The translations under genes were made by a program, and so were the position numbers. From assembly GCF_020832205.1 (NCBI RefSeq), contig NZ_JAFIFD010000003.1, forward strand, positions 94,754 to 158,753: 64,000 bases of DNA, written 5' to 3'. This DNA is from Exiguobacterium sp. GTDB taxonomy: Bacteria > Bacillota > Bacilli > Exiguobacteriales > Exiguobacteriaceae. Below are positions 36,945 to 45,512 of this stretch, one piece after another (within the stretch, counting starts at the first letter, position 1; the number at the start of each line of letters is the position of its first letter). Below the pieces are notes generated by a model, which was given only the letters and a program-made list of their open reading frames with translations, was not told where the DNA came from and ran no database searches.

Positions 36945-38876
36945 ATGAAACGTTGGATAGAACAGAGGATCAGCCGGCAAGTACTCACGATTTTCTATGT
37001 GCTCGTTGCCTTAATCACGTTCACATCGCTCGGGACGTACTTTTACACGCAACAAGCCGTCAAAGCGACGACGGTCGAGCTCGAACGAATCAGTGAACAG
37101 CGTTCGCGGGCGACAGACTTGTTTGAGACGTGGCAATCGATGCAGTATGAGATGCGCGGACACGTCCTGCTCGGGGACGAGGCGCTCTTGAACGAAGTTC
37201 GTGGCGCCCAGACACGAATCGACGAGCAGACGGCTTGGTTCGAACGAAACGCCGAATCGAAGGAAGAAGTGACGTTCGCGACGGACGCGCGCCTATTGTT
37301 CACGATTTATACGACGCGTGTCATGCCAGGTCTTGAGCGTTATGTCATCGCCAAAACGAACGGCGAAGTCGATGAACCGTTCCTTCAGATGGCGACGGTC
37401 GGCCAGCTCATGCCTAAAAATGCGACGTCGAACCAGACCCGCTTCAAACTAAACTCAAGCAGCGCGGCGGACATGAGCGCGAGCATCGTCGACATGGAGT
37501 CGGTGTTCACCGATTACCGGGCCGACCTTGATTTTCAAGAGACGTCGCTTCGAGAGTCGTTGGCGTCACAGCTCGCAAAAGCGCAGTGGCTATGGCTCAT
37601 GGTCTTACTCGGCGCTATCTTCATTTTATTCGTCAGCTTGCAGCCGTACATCGTCCGCTTGACGAAACAACTCCAAGCGCTCATTACGAACAGCGAACGT
37701 CTCGCCGTCGATCCACATGCGTTACTCATTCCGATCGAACCGCTTCAAAATGAGGTCGGCCAGCTGTCCAAATCGTTCAATGAGATGTCGAGTTCGCTCA
37801 TCGCACAGCATGATGCGCTAGAGCGGGAGCGCGAGAAGACGGCACGCCTGCTCCACACGATGCGGGACTCAATCGTGTTTGAAGAGCTGGGGACGGGCCA
37901 CATGTACGCCAACGAGGCGTTGTTCGAACTATATGAGCAACCGGTCCCGTTTGATAACCGTCAGAGTCTATACCCCATCGAGACGTATTATGAACCTTTC
38001 ATGGATCACATTGACGATCGGGAAGCGCTGCTTGCGTTCACGGGTCGGGCGCGGCACAAAGGAATATTCGATGAGACGTTTACATACTCGATGCAACAGG
38101 GTACACGTATCATACGGATGTATGCCGAACCGATTGAATTGCAACAAGAACGGTTCGGTCTCATGTTTGTGTCACGGGATGTGACAAAAGAGATTGAAAT
38201 CGATCGATTGAAGACCGAGCTCGTCGCGACCGTCTCGCACGAGTTACGGACCCCGCTCACGTCGATTCTCGGTTTCACCGAGCTATTGGCCCATCGCCAC
38301 GTCGATGAAGCGAAACGCAAACGCTACTTGAGCATGATCAATAGTGAGACGAAGCGACTCGAGCGCCTCGTCAGCGATCTTCTCGATGTGCAGAAGATGG
38401 AGGCAGGGGCCGAGCAACAAGACTTCAAAGTCGAAAGCTTGTATGAGCTGTTGTCAGATGTGATTGAGATCCATGCCGGTTCGACGGAGCTGCACATGCT
38501 ACACTTCGACTGCGACGATTCGCTCCAAGTTTCAGGGAATCCGGCTCGTCTTCGTCAAGTGTTCTCGAACATCTTGAACAACGCCATCAAATATTCGCCC
38601 GACGGCGGAAACATCACCGTCAACGTCGAATGCGATGACGACGTCATCCGGGTCGCCATCGAAGACGAGGGCATTGGTGTGTCAGAGGAAGATGCGGCGC
38701 GTTTGTTTGAAAAGTTCTACCGCGTACAGAATGAACAGAGCCGCAACATTGGAGGCACCGGCCTCGGGCTCGCCATCTGTAAAGAGATTGTCGAATCTCA
38801 CGGCGGAACGATTTACGTTCGCTCGGAATCTGGAAAAGGGACGACGATGGTCGTCGAATTGCCGGTTGTCGAATGA
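36945..38876 (+). CDS. orphan sensor histidine kinase (two TM, HAMP, PAS-like, HisKA, HATPase)
   Basis: A 643-residue kinase with no regulator gene beside it. TM1 at ~10-35, a ~170-residue helical outer domain with CHASE3-like features (LFETWQSMQYEMRGHVLLGD), TM2 at ~210-232, HAMP (~235-290), and a PAS-like module (~300-415, TVRDSIVFEELGTGHMYANEA-type). HisKA: ATVSHELRTPLTSILGFTEL; N box FSNILNNAIKYSPDGG; G boxes EDEGIGVSEED and GTGLGLAICKEIV. ATG 36945 follows GGGAAGAAGG. It is divergent from the 7TM kinase operon, with 192 bases between. Confidence 0.9.
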   Translation: MKRWIEQRISRQVLTIFYVLVALITFTSLGTYFYTQQAVKATTVELERISEQRSRATDLFETWQSMQYEMRGHVLLGDEALLNEVRGAQTRIDEQTAWFERNAESKEEVTFATDARLLFTIYTTRVMPGLERYVIAKTNGEVDEPFLQMATVGQLMPKNATSNQTRFKLNSSSAADMSASIVDMESVFTDYRADLDFQETSLRESLASQLAKAQWLWLMVLLGAIFILFVSLQPYIVRLTKQLQALITNSERLAVDPHALLIPIEPLQNEVGQLSKSFNEMSSSLIAQHDALEREREKTARLLHTMRDSIVFEELGTGHMYANEALFELYEQPVPFDNRQSLYPIETYYEPFMDHIDDREALLAFTGRARHKGIFDETFTYSMQQGTRIIRMYAEPIELQQERFGLMFVSRDVTKEIEIDRLKTELVATVSHELRTPLTSILGFTELLAHRHVDEAKRKRYLSMINSETKRLERLVSDLLDVQKMEAGAEQQDFKVESLYELLSDVIEIHAGSTELHMLHFDCDDSLQVSGNPARLRQVFSNILNNAIKYSPDGGNITVNVECDDDVIRVAIEDEGIGVSEEDAARLFEKFYRVQNEQSRNIGGTGLGLAICKEIVESHGGTIYVRSESGKGTTMVVELPVVE

Positions 38877-38880
38877 TAAG

Positions 38881-38920
38881 AATGAGTGCGTCTCCATTGC
38901 GGGAGATGCACTCATTTTTT
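38881..38920. terminator. bidirectional terminator after the orphan kinase
   Basis: AATGAGTGCGTCTCC/GGAGATGCACTCATT stem with T6 on the plus strand. It also stands eight bases past the stop of the candidate minus-strand small gene at 38929. Confidence 0.9.
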
Positions 38921-38928
38921 GTCCGCGC

Positions 38929-39102
38929 CTAAGCTCGAACGATTGAACATTCACCCAAAATGGCAACGGCTACGATTTCTTGAACGTGTTCCGGCACTTC
39001 GGCTAAACCGATGTGTCTAGCAAGTTGATTTTGAATTTCTTCATCTTTTTTTAAAAAACGGTGAATGATTCCTTCCTTTGGTACGATATACAGAGTAGAC
39101 AA
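38929..39102 (-). CDS. candidate small protein gene, minus strand (unrecognised)
   Basis: The minus strand is open from TTG 39100-39102 to TAG 38929-38931, about 57 codons. The product has protein-like composition: STLYIVPKEGIIHRFLKKDE, then IQNQLARHIGLAEVPEHV, and a hydrophobic, Cys-containing end EIVAVAILGECSIVRA. No ATG start exists. TTG 39100 lacks a ribosome site; AAGGAAGGA lies before an ATT codon at 39064-39066. The N-terminal part overlaps the flhO promoter region. It could be a real small gene, a 5'-truncated relic, or chance; function is unknown. Confidence 0.35.
   Translation of the reverse strand: MSTLYIVPKEGIIHRFLKKDEEIQNQLARHIGLAEVPEHVQEIVAVAILGECSIVRA
39062..39089 (+). promoter_or_regulatory. 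SigD-like promoter for flhO-flhP
   Basis: TGAA (39062-39065), 16-base spacer, TACGATAT (39082-39089): 3/4 and 6/8 matches to the motility sigma consensus. It lies 40 bases before the flhO start. B. subtilis flhOP is SigD-dependent, which supports the call. Confidence 0.55.
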
Positions 39103-39128
39103 TGTTGAAGGACGAAAGGAAGACGATC

Positions 39129-39902
39129 ATGTTACGCGGACTATATACGGCGGCTGGCGCGATGAACGCGTTGCAGCGGCAACAAGAAATTTTGAGCAAC
39201 AACCTCGGCAACGTCCGGACGCCCGGCTTCAAGGCGTCAAACGGCGTCGTTCGTTCATTTCCGGAAATGCTGCTCGCGCAAGTGAGCCATCCGGGCAACG
39301 GCCGCTCGCGCGTCCAAGGCGAGGTCGGCACCCTCTCGACCGGGGTGTACCTCCAAGAGACGATGCCACGCTTCTCGGCCGGCAGCATCTCCGAGACGGG
39401 CAGCCCGACTGACGTCTATTTGAAAGCGCCGACCGACTTCACTGGCGCCCCGATGTTCGCGGTCGAACAAAACGGAGAGACGCTCTATACGACGAACGGC
39501 CGCTTCTCGGTCGACGAGGAACGGTTCCTCCGTTCAGCTGACGGCGGTTACGTCTTGTCTGACACGGGCGCCCGCATCCAATTGCCGTCAAGCGAGTTCA
39601 CGCTCTCGGTCGACGGTCAAATCACATCACTCGGTGAGAATGTGGCCACACTTGGCGCCTACCAGATCGATGATTTGGCGACGCTCGAACAAGTCGGCAA
39701 CGATTACCGTGTTCTCGGTGATGCGCCGGCACTTGCACCTGTCGCGTTCCAACAAGGGTTCATCGAAGAGGCGAACGTCAACCTCGACCAAACGATGGCC
39801 GACCTCATGATGACGTACCGTCAGTTCGAGGCGAACCAAAAAGTCGTCCAAGCGTATGATAAGAGTGCCGAGCGGGCCATTGAAATCGCTCGCGTCCGAT
39901 AA
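39129..39902 (+). CDS. flhO: flagellar hook-basal body protein FlhO (FlgF/FlgG family)
   Basis: A 257-residue axial rod protein of the flagellum. The N-terminal rod motif is MLRGLYTAAGAMNALQRQQEILSNN-like, with the LSNNLGNVRTPGFKA signature, and the C-terminal coiled segment is NVDLDQTMADLMMTYRQFEAN-like. Both ends form the D0 helices. ATG 39129 follows AAGGAAGACG. The next gene, flhP, starts 11 bases downstream. Position after mbl corresponds to the B. subtilis mbl-flhO-flhP order. Confidence 0.92.
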   Translation: MLRGLYTAAGAMNALQRQQEILSNNLGNVRTPGFKASNGVVRSFPEMLLAQVSHPGNGRSRVQGEVGTLSTGVYLQETMPRFSAGSISETGSPTDVYLKAPTDFTGAPMFAVEQNGETLYTTNGRFSVDEERFLRSADGGYVLSDTGARIQLPSSEFTLSVDGQITSLGENVATLGAYQIDDLATLEQVGNDYRVLGDAPALAPVAFQQGFIEEANVNLDQTMADLMMTYRQFEANQKVVQAYDKSAERAIEIARVR

Positions 39903-39913
39903 GGGGGATTACG

Positions 39914-40696
39914 ATGCAATCGATTTATAATTCGGTCAACTCGCTCACGCAGTTGCAACGTCAACTCGACGTCACCGGCCACAACGTCGCCAACGTCGAC
40001 ACGGTAGGGTTCAAACGGCAACAAGGCCATTTCGCCTCGCTCTTGTCGCAGGCGTACGACAACCAGCCGCGGCCCGAGTTCGAGGTCGGACGCGATACGC
40101 CGAACGGGATTCGGATCGGGGTCGGCGGTCATGTCGCCGACATCTCGCAACAGTTCAATATCGGCCAAATCCGCGCGACCGAGCGCGGGCTCGACGTCTT
40201 CTTGAAAGCGAGCCGGCAATTCTTCGTCGTCGAGACGCCGGACGGTCCCGGCGTGACGCGCAACGGCAACATGCAGCTGTCGGTCGGTGCTGAGACGACG
40301 CTCGTCGATGTGAACGGGAATGCGCTACTCGGCGCGGACGGCAACCGCATCACGATGCCGAATGAGGCGACGGATCACCGTATTCGCCAAGACGGCGTCG
40401 TCGTCGCGAGCGTGAACGGGGTCGATCAGGAGTTTGGCCGCCTCGACATCGTCGAAGTGCGCAACACGTCTGAACTGCGTCCGATGGGCAATAACGTCTA
40501 CGCGGCGGAGTTTGAGACCGCGGTCGACCGCCCGCTCGGCAACTTATTGATCGAAGGGACGCTCGAATCGTCGAACGTCGACTTGACGAAAGAAATGACC
40601 GATATGACGATCACGCAGCGTGCCTACCAGATGAACTCACGGGCGCTGTCGATGAGCGATCAGATGATGGGACTCGTCACCTCGCTTCGTCCATAA
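39914..40696 (+). CDS. flhP: flagellar basal-body rod protein FlhP (FlgG family)
   Basis: A 260-residue rod protein. N-terminal D0: YNSVNSLTQLQRQLDVTGHN followed by VANVDTVGFKRQQGHF; C-terminal D0: SNVDLTKEMTDMTITQRAYQ and LSMSDQMMGLVTSL. The middle beta region (RQFFVVETPDGPGVTRNGNM) is family-typical. AAGGGGGATTACG precedes ATG 39914. It is cotranscribed with flhO and followed by a terminator. No other flagellar genes are in this window, as expected for the satellite flhOP operon. Confidence 0.93.
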   Translation: MQSIYNSVNSLTQLQRQLDVTGHNVANVDTVGFKRQQGHFASLLSQAYDNQPRPEFEVGRDTPNGIRIGVGGHVADISQQFNIGQIRATERGLDVFLKASRQFFVVETPDGPGVTRNGNMQLSVGAETTLVDVNGNALLGADGNRITMPNEATDHRIRQDGVVVASVNGVDQEFGRLDIVEVRNTSELRPMGNNVYAAEFETAVDRPLGNLLIEGTLESSNVDLTKEMTDMTITQRAYQMNSRALSMSDQMMGLVTSLRP

Positions 40697-40700
40697 TGTG

Positions 40701-40729
40701 AACCGCCTCTCTTCGGAGGGCGGTTTTTT
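40701..40729 (+). terminator. flhOP terminator
   Basis: AACCGCC/GGCGGTT stem with a UUCG-containing loop and a T run, five bases after the flhP stop. Confidence 0.9.
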
Positions 40730-40760
40730 GTTTTATACTAATAAGAAAGGAGGGGCTGAG

Positions 40761-41858
40761 ATGAAGATTGTCGTGGCGATGGATGCATTTAAAGGATCGC
40801 TCTCGAGTGCGGAGGCGAACGCGGCCGTCATAAGTGCGCTCGCAGGGCACGATGTCGTGACCGTGCCGGTGTCGGACGGGGGTGAAGGATTTCTTGAGGC
40901 GTGGCTCGCGGCCCATCCGGACGCGAGCTTGATCGAACAAGAAGTGTATCATTTGGACGGACGCTCCCGGCAGGCAGGCTACGGCTTTCGCGAGGCGACG
41001 CGGGACGCGGTCGTCGAAGTCGCCGCCGCGTCCGGTCTGACGCTCGTCAACACGCTTGACCCGTGGCGCTACAGCTCGTACGGGACGGGGATGCAGCTCA
41101 AACAGGCGATCGAACGCGGGGCAAGGGGCATCACGGTCGGACTCGGCGGCAGCGCGACCGTCGATGGCGGGAAAGGGCTGCTCGAGGCGCTCGGGGTACG
41201 CTTCCTCGACGAGGACGGGCAAGTCGTTGGTCCGTTCCCGCCTCGGCTCGACCGGGTCGCTTCGATCGATTGGTCCGGACTCATGCCGGAAGCGCACGCG
41301 GTCGACTGGTTCATCGCTTCCGACGTGACGAATCCGTTATGTGGCGTGACCGGTGCCGCGGCCGTGTTCGGTCCGCAAAAAGGGTTGGCGGCAAGCGACG
41401 TCCCTCGTTATGACGAGATGATGTCCTCGTACGCCCATCGTTTCGAGCGGGACGTCTCGAATCGGCCCGGGGCCGGGGCAGCCGGTGGGATCGGCTTTGC
41501 GCTCTATCAACTCGGGGCGACGTACCGGAGCGGAATCGAAGAAGTCGTTCGCTGGACGAAGCTTGACGAGACGCTCGCCCGTGCCGATTGGCTCATCACC
41601 GGGGAAGGCAAGTTCGACGAGCAGACGCTGCACGGGAAAGCACCGTACGGCTTGGCGCAACTCGCCCATGCGAACGGTGTCCCGACGCTCGTCTTCACGG
41701 GACAGTCAGACATGACCGAGCTCCGGAACGCCGGCATCGTCGCCGTCTTCCCGATCATTTCCCGGGTCATGACGCTCGAGGAAGCGATGGCACAAGCGGC
41801 CCCGCTCCTTTCGAACGCGGTGCGACGGGTGTTCCATCTGCTCGAAAAAAATGCCTGA
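40761..41858 (+). CDS. glxK: glycerate kinase, type II (GlxK/GarK family)
   Basis: A 365-residue cytoplasmic kinase that phosphorylates glycerate (usually to 2-phosphoglycerate in this family). Typical blocks: VAMDAFKGSLSSAEANAAV at the start, VPVSDGGEGFLEA, the central GLGGSATVDGGKGLLEALG, SDVTNPLCGVTGAAAVFGPQ, and LITGEGKFDEQTLHGKAP. ATG 40761 follows AGGAGGGGCTGAG; upstream codons overlap the flhP terminator and are not used. It may take glycerate from glyoxylate metabolism (see glcDF at 18.6-21.4 kb). Confidence 0.95.
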   Translation: MKIVVAMDAFKGSLSSAEANAAVISALAGHDVVTVPVSDGGEGFLEAWLAAHPDASLIEQEVYHLDGRSRQAGYGFREATRDAVVEVAAASGLTLVNTLDPWRYSSYGTGMQLKQAIERGARGITVGLGGSATVDGGKGLLEALGVRFLDEDGQVVGPFPPRLDRVASIDWSGLMPEAHAVDWFIASDVTNPLCGVTGAAAVFGPQKGLAASDVPRYDEMMSSYAHRFERDVSNRPGAGAAGGIGFALYQLGATYRSGIEEVVRWTKLDETLARADWLITGEGKFDEQTLHGKAPYGLAQLAHANGVPTLVFTGQSDMTELRNAGIVAVFPIISRVMTLEEAMAQAAPLLSNAVRRVFHLLEKNA

Positions 41859-41882
41859 ACCGTCAAGGTCCAGGCGCATGCG

Positions 41883-42263
41883 TCATAGCTGTTTGTCTTT
41901 CAACAAATCACGGATCTCCGCGAGGAGTTGTTCTTCACGCGACAATTCAGGTTCTTCCGTCTCTTCGACCGCTTTCTCTCGCTTCAAGCGATTGATGACT
42001 TTCACCATCATGAACAATGCGAACGCGATCAGCAGGAACGTGACGATCTCCTGAATGAAGTTGCCGTACGTGACTTCGACGCCAATCACGTTCGCTGTCA
42101 AGCTCGAGAAGTCGATGCCGCCGATCAAAATGCCGAGGAGCGGCATGAAGATGTCGTTGACGAGCGAGTTGACGATCGCCGTGAACGCGGCGCCGAGAAT
42201 AAAGGCGACGGCGAGGTCGATGATGTTGCCGCGCATGGCGAACTCTTTGAACTCTTTCCACAT
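41883..42263 (-). CDS. mscL: large-conductance mechanosensitive channel
   Basis: A 126-residue homopentameric channel that vents solutes on hypo-osmotic shock. N-terminal amphipathic helix WKEFKEFAMRGNIIDLAV, TM1 (AFILGAAFTAIVNSLVNDIFMP-like), a periplasmic loop, TM2 (ETVTFLLIAFALFMMVKV-type), and a charged C-terminal helix (EEQLLAEIRDLLKDKQ). ATG at 42261-42263 follows TTAAGGAGGCATG; the longer frame upstream is not supported. In B. subtilis mscL likewise sits beside fabZ and flhP. Confidence 0.96.
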   Translation of the reverse strand: MWKEFKEFAMRGNIIDLAVAFILGAAFTAIVNSLVNDIFMPLLGILIGGIDFSSLTANVIGVEVTYGNFIQEIVTFLLIAFALFMMVKVINRLKREKAVEETEEPELSREEQLLAEIRDLLKDKQL

Positions 42264-42431
42264 AAGATCATGCCTCCTTAAAAAACGAATACTTTCACGG
42301 TAGCACAACCGGCTGCGAAGCTGAAACTTTTTCATTTCAGTGACGCTAGGACGGGGCGCTTGTTCGCCATTTCGAGATACGTTAAACTGAGATAGAACTC
42401 ATGCAACAGTTTTATTACCAGGTACTAATAT

Positions 42432-42439
42432 GTTATAAT
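42432..42439 (+). promoter_or_regulatory. extended -10 promoter of the fabZ operon
   Basis: TG followed by TATAAT (42434-42439), a perfect extended -10, 21 bases before the first start codon. The -35 (TTTATT at 42411) is poor. Confidence 0.7.
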
Positions 42440-42459
42440 CAGATGAGCTGAAAGGATGA

Positions 42460-42711
42460 ATGGACGTGGCGAACGAAGAACAGAATGGCTCGGAAGAAAA
42501 AGAGTCGAAACAGCGGACGGAGCGGAAACGTTTGTCGAACTACCGCCGTTTCCCGATCTTGCTGCGCGTCATCGTTGTCCTCATACTGGCTGTCGCGATG
42601 CTCGCGATTGGGGCCATTATCGGGTACAGCGTCATTGGCGGCGGCGAGTGGAGGGACGTGTTCAACATCGACACGTGGCGCCATATCACCGATTTTTGGC
42701 TAACCTCATAA
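42460..42711 (+). CDS. short membrane protein of the EpuA family (DUF, annotated RNA polymerase beta in places)
   Basis: An 83-residue protein: a charged N-terminus (~1-28), one membrane helix ([19 protein letters not shown]), then [18 protein letters not shown] and a tryptophan-containing end ([11 protein letters not shown]). The G-xxIGYSViGxG pattern followed by W-HI matches the small EpuA family often annotated as DNA-directed RNA polymerase subunit beta; that name is a transfer artefact. ATG 42460 or GTG 42466 may be the start (AAAGGA at 42451). It is directly followed by fabZ, 13 bases later. Confidence 0.75.
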   Translation: MDVANEEQNGSEEKESKQRTERKRLSNYRRFPILLRVIVVLILAVAMLAIGAIIGYSVIGGGEWRDVFNIDTWRHITDFWLTS

Positions 42712-42724
42712 GGGTGGTGGAACC

Positions 42725-43147
42725 ATGTACACGATTGAACAGATTAAAGAAGTAATCCCGCATCGGTACCCGTTCTTGCTCATCGACCGCATTCTCGAGG
42801 TCGAAGAAGGCAAACGGGCCGTCGGATTAAAAAATGTGACGGCGAACGAAGAGTTCTTCAACGGACACTTTCCAGACTATAACGTCATGCCAGGCGTATT
42901 GATCGTCGAGGCGCTCGCGCAAGTCGGTGCGTTCGCGATGCTCAAACAAGAGTCAAATCGCGGCAAACTCGCGTTTTTCGCAGGCATCGATGGATGTCGT
43001 TTCAAGCGTCAAGTCGTCCCGGGCGATCAGTTGCGTCTCGAGGTCGAGATCTTGAAAGTACGCGGCCCGATCGGCAAAGGACGCGCCGTGGCGACAGTCG
43101 ATGGAGAAGTCGCTTGTGAAGCAGAACTAACTTTCGCCCTGAAGTGA
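42725..43147 (+). CDS. fabZ: 3-hydroxyacyl-ACP dehydratase FabZ
   Basis: A 140-residue hot-dog-fold enzyme of type II fatty acid synthesis. Motifs: [17 protein letters not shown] at the N-terminus and the catalytic His and Glu in [20 protein letters not shown]. The residue range and [10 protein letters not shown] block are standard. AAGGGTGG precedes ATG 42725. It follows the short membrane protein and precedes a lipoprotein, apparently in one operon. Confidence 0.97.
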   Translation: MYTIEQIKEVIPHRYPFLLIDRILEVEEGKRAVGLKNVTANEEFFNGHFPDYNVMPGVLIVEALAQVGAFAMLKQESNRGKLAFFAGIDGCRFKRQVVPGDQLRLEVEILKVRGPIGKGRAVATVDGEVACEAELTFALK

Positions 43148-43158
43148 GGGGGAACGAC

Positions 43159-43611
43159 ATGCGCGTGTTGGCGATTGCTTTAATACTCGGACTCATGACG
43201 GTGGTCGGCTGTCAGCAGTTACAGACCGAGGAAGTGACCGAAGAGAACGTCGTGTACGAACAAAAAGTCGATGAAGCGATGATTGATAAGCGGGCCGGAC
43301 AATCGGAAGCGATCGCCGTGTCGCTCGAGCGGGCGAACAGCTCGACGATGCTGTTCACGATTCGGATGCTCGAAGACCGGCGCCTCGATCCAACGACCGT
43401 CATCAGTTATGAAGTCGACGGTAATCGGGTTCCGATCCCGTTCGGTGAACTGACGGCCGAGCGGGAAGGGGACGTGCGGACGTACGTCTATCAAGTCGAC
43501 ATGAACCCGGACTTGTTCGTGCCGGAGACGTTGCCGCTCTTCCACTTCGCGGAAGAAGGGAAAGCCGAAGTCTCGATTCCGCTTGAAGTCGTGAATTCGA
43601 CAAATGAATGA
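43159..43611 (+). CDS. unknown lipoprotein after fabZ
   Basis: A 150-residue exported protein with a signal peptide ending in a lipobox ([13 protein letters not shown]), so the mature start is Cys ~18. The body is soluble and acidic with segments [17 protein letters not shown] and [22 protein letters not shown]; no domain is recognised. ATG 43159 follows GAGGGGGAACG; the in-frame upstream ATG overlaps fabZ. It is the last gene of the fabZ operon. Confidence 0.75.
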   Translation: MRVLAIALILGLMTVVGCQQLQTEEVTEENVVYEQKVDEAMIDKRAGQSEAIAVSLERANSSTMLFTIRMLEDRRLDPTTVISYEVDGNRVPIPFGELTAEREGDVRTYVYQVDMNPDLFVPETLPLFHFAEEGKAEVSIPLEVVNSTNE

Positions 43612-43616
43612 ACAGA

Positions 43617-43647
43617 ACGGACGATTTTGTCGAAAATCGTCCGTTTT
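43617..43647 (+). terminator. fabZ operon terminator
   Basis: ACGGACGATTTT/AAAATCGTCCGT with a four-base loop, then TTTTT, five bases after the stop. Confidence 0.95.
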
Positions 43648-43651
43648 TGTA

Positions 43652-43678
43652 TGAACTTTTTTGCCATTTATCCGATAC
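43652..43678 (+). promoter_or_regulatory. SigD-like promoter for the chemoreceptor gene
   Basis: TGAA (43652-43655), 15-base spacer, TCCGATAC (43671-43678): 3/4 and 6/8 matches to the motility sigma consensus. It is 32 bases before ATG 43710. Chemoreceptors are normally SigD-dependent in Bacilli. Confidence 0.5.
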
Positions 43679-43709
43679 ATCCAGTAAGGATGAATGGGAG
43701 GGGAATTGG

Positions 43710-45449
43710 ATGAATCGAAACAAGTCACAATCACTACAGACCCGCATCTTACTGGCGATGCTCGCCTTTGTCACGTTGCTCGTCATCAGCTTCGGGGTAG
43801 TGCAGGTCGTCAGTACGAAACAGACGGTGCTCAGTTCGATGCAGGCCGTGTTGGTAGAAGACGCGAATCGCATCAGTGCGGCGATCGACGTCGACGCCTA
43901 TGCGACGTTCCTGCAAAATCCGACGAAAGACGCGGCGTTCGAGCAGTTTCGGGAACAGCTCGACACGTACCGGACGCAAATCGGGGCGATGTACGTCTAT
44001 ACGCTAGCTGCGGACGGGGAAGAACTGCAAATTATCGTCGACGGGATGAGCGCCGCGGATGCGGTCGACATCGGTACGCCGACAACAGCGACGTCGCTCG
44101 ATGACGCGCGGCCTGCGCTCGAAGGAGAACCGGTCACGACACCGATTGTCGAAGACCCGGAGTACGGTGACTACATGACCGTGCTCGTGCCGATCAAGCG
44201 CGGAAATGAAGTTATCGGCATCCTCGGCATCGACAAAGGGGCGCGGGACGTCGAAGCGGTGACAAACGACGTGTTGCGAGCAAGTTTGCCGCCCGTCTTG
44301 CTCGGCCTCATCGGGTTGCTCATCTTTGCCTCGCTCGTCATTTGGCGCTATCTCGGCTGGAAACTGCGTCCGCTCCGGGACTTAGAACGGGTCGCGACAC
44401 ATATCGCCAAAGGCGACTTGTTGACGGCCTCACAGGAGATGGAAAAGATCCAACTCCGCTCGAACGATGAGATCAAACGCCTCACCGCGTCGATGGATCA
44501 GATGACGAAGATGTTGAAAGAATTGATTTCAAACCTACAGACGTCGGCGCAGACGGTACGCGACGAGAGCGGCAACGTGGCGAGCATCTCGGAAGAAGTG
44601 AACGACGCGTCGCGGCAAATCGCTTTCACGATGGAAGAAATCGCGGGCGGCGTCGAGAACCAGAGCGTGTTGACGATGCGGCTGTACGGCCATATGAACG
44701 AGTTCTCGGAGCTCGTCGATCAGACGACGAGAGACGGGGCCGAAGTGAGCGAACAAGCGGAAGACGTCAGCCGCGTGACGATAGAAGGACTCCATCTCAT
44801 GGAGGACGCCGTCGGCAAGATGACGAACATCCACGGTCAAGTGCAAGCGTCACAGCGCCAAGTGAAAGATTTTGAGCGCCAGGCGGACGAAGTGACGACG
44901 CTCGTCACGATGATCCGTCAAATCTCCGAACAGACGAACTTGCTCGCTTTGAACGCGGCGATCGAAGCGGCTCGTGCCGGTGAGCACGGGAAAGGGTTCG
45001 CCGTCGTCGCGGCTGAAATTCGCAACTTGTCGAACAGCGTCGCTAAGTCCGTCAGTGAGATCTCTGAGATCGTCGGGAGCGTCAAACATAACTCGATCGC
45101 GCTCGGAGAGACGTTCACCGACAGCATGCGTGCCGCTGAAGACGGTAAACGGACGCTCGAGGAGACGAAGCAAGCGTTCAACGCGATCGAACAAAGTGTC
45201 CGTGACATGCAGCGCCTGACCGATTCGATGCAGTCTCAGCTCGACCGGGTGAAGGCGAACCAGGCTGACATCAAACAAGGGCTCTCAGACATCGCGTCAA
45301 TCTCGGAAGAGAGTACGGCCGGCAACGAAGAAGTCGCGGCCTCGACCGAACAAATGTCGGCCACGAGCGAGACGATGAACCGGCTCGTCAAAGAGCTGGC
45401 ACATACCGCGGAAGACATGCAGCGCATGAGCCGTCAGTTCAAGCTGTGA
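43710..45449 (+). CDS. methyl-accepting chemotaxis protein
   Basis: A 579-residue transmembrane chemoreceptor. TM1 at ~13-35 ([19 protein letters not shown]), an outer sensor domain (~36-195) with a Cache-like pattern ([21 protein letters not shown] and [13 protein letters not shown]), TM2 at ~200-222, and HAMP. The signalling hairpin tip is [20 protein letters not shown] followed by [14 protein letters not shown]. No C-terminal CheR-binding pentapeptide is visible (ends RQFKL). AGGGGAATTGG precedes ATG 43710. The ligand is unknown; no other che genes are in the window. Confidence 0.95.
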   Translation: MNRNKSQSLQTRILLAMLAFVTLLVISFGVVQVVSTKQTVLSSMQAVLVEDANRISAAIDVDAYATFLQNPTKDAAFEQFREQLDTYRTQIGAMYVYTLAADGEELQIIVDGMSAADAVDIGTPTTATSLDDARPALEGEPVTTPIVEDPEYGDYMTVLVPIKRGNEVIGILGIDKGARDVEAVTNDVLRASLPPVLLGLIGLLIFASLVIWRYLGWKLRPLRDLERVATHIAKGDLLTASQEMEKIQLRSNDEIKRLTASMDQMTKMLKELISNLQTSAQTVRDESGNVASISEEVNDASRQIAFTMEEIAGGVENQSVLTMRLYGHMNEFSELVDQTTRDGAEVSEQAEDVSRVTIEGLHLMEDAVGKMTNIHGQVQASQRQVKDFERQADEVTTLVTMIRQISEQTNLLALNAAIEAARAGEHGKGFAVVAAEIRNLSNSVAKSVSEISEIVGSVKHNSIALGETFTDSMRAAEDGKRTLEETKQAFNAIEQSVRDMQRLTDSMQSQLDRVKANQADIKQGLSDIASISEESTAGNEEVAASTEQMSATSETMNRLVKELAHTAEDMQRMSRQFKL

Positions 45450-45512
45450 ACAGTTTCAAGTCAGACAGACCTTCCTCGCGTCCGCTATAATGGGCGCAAG
45501 GGAGGTTTTTTC

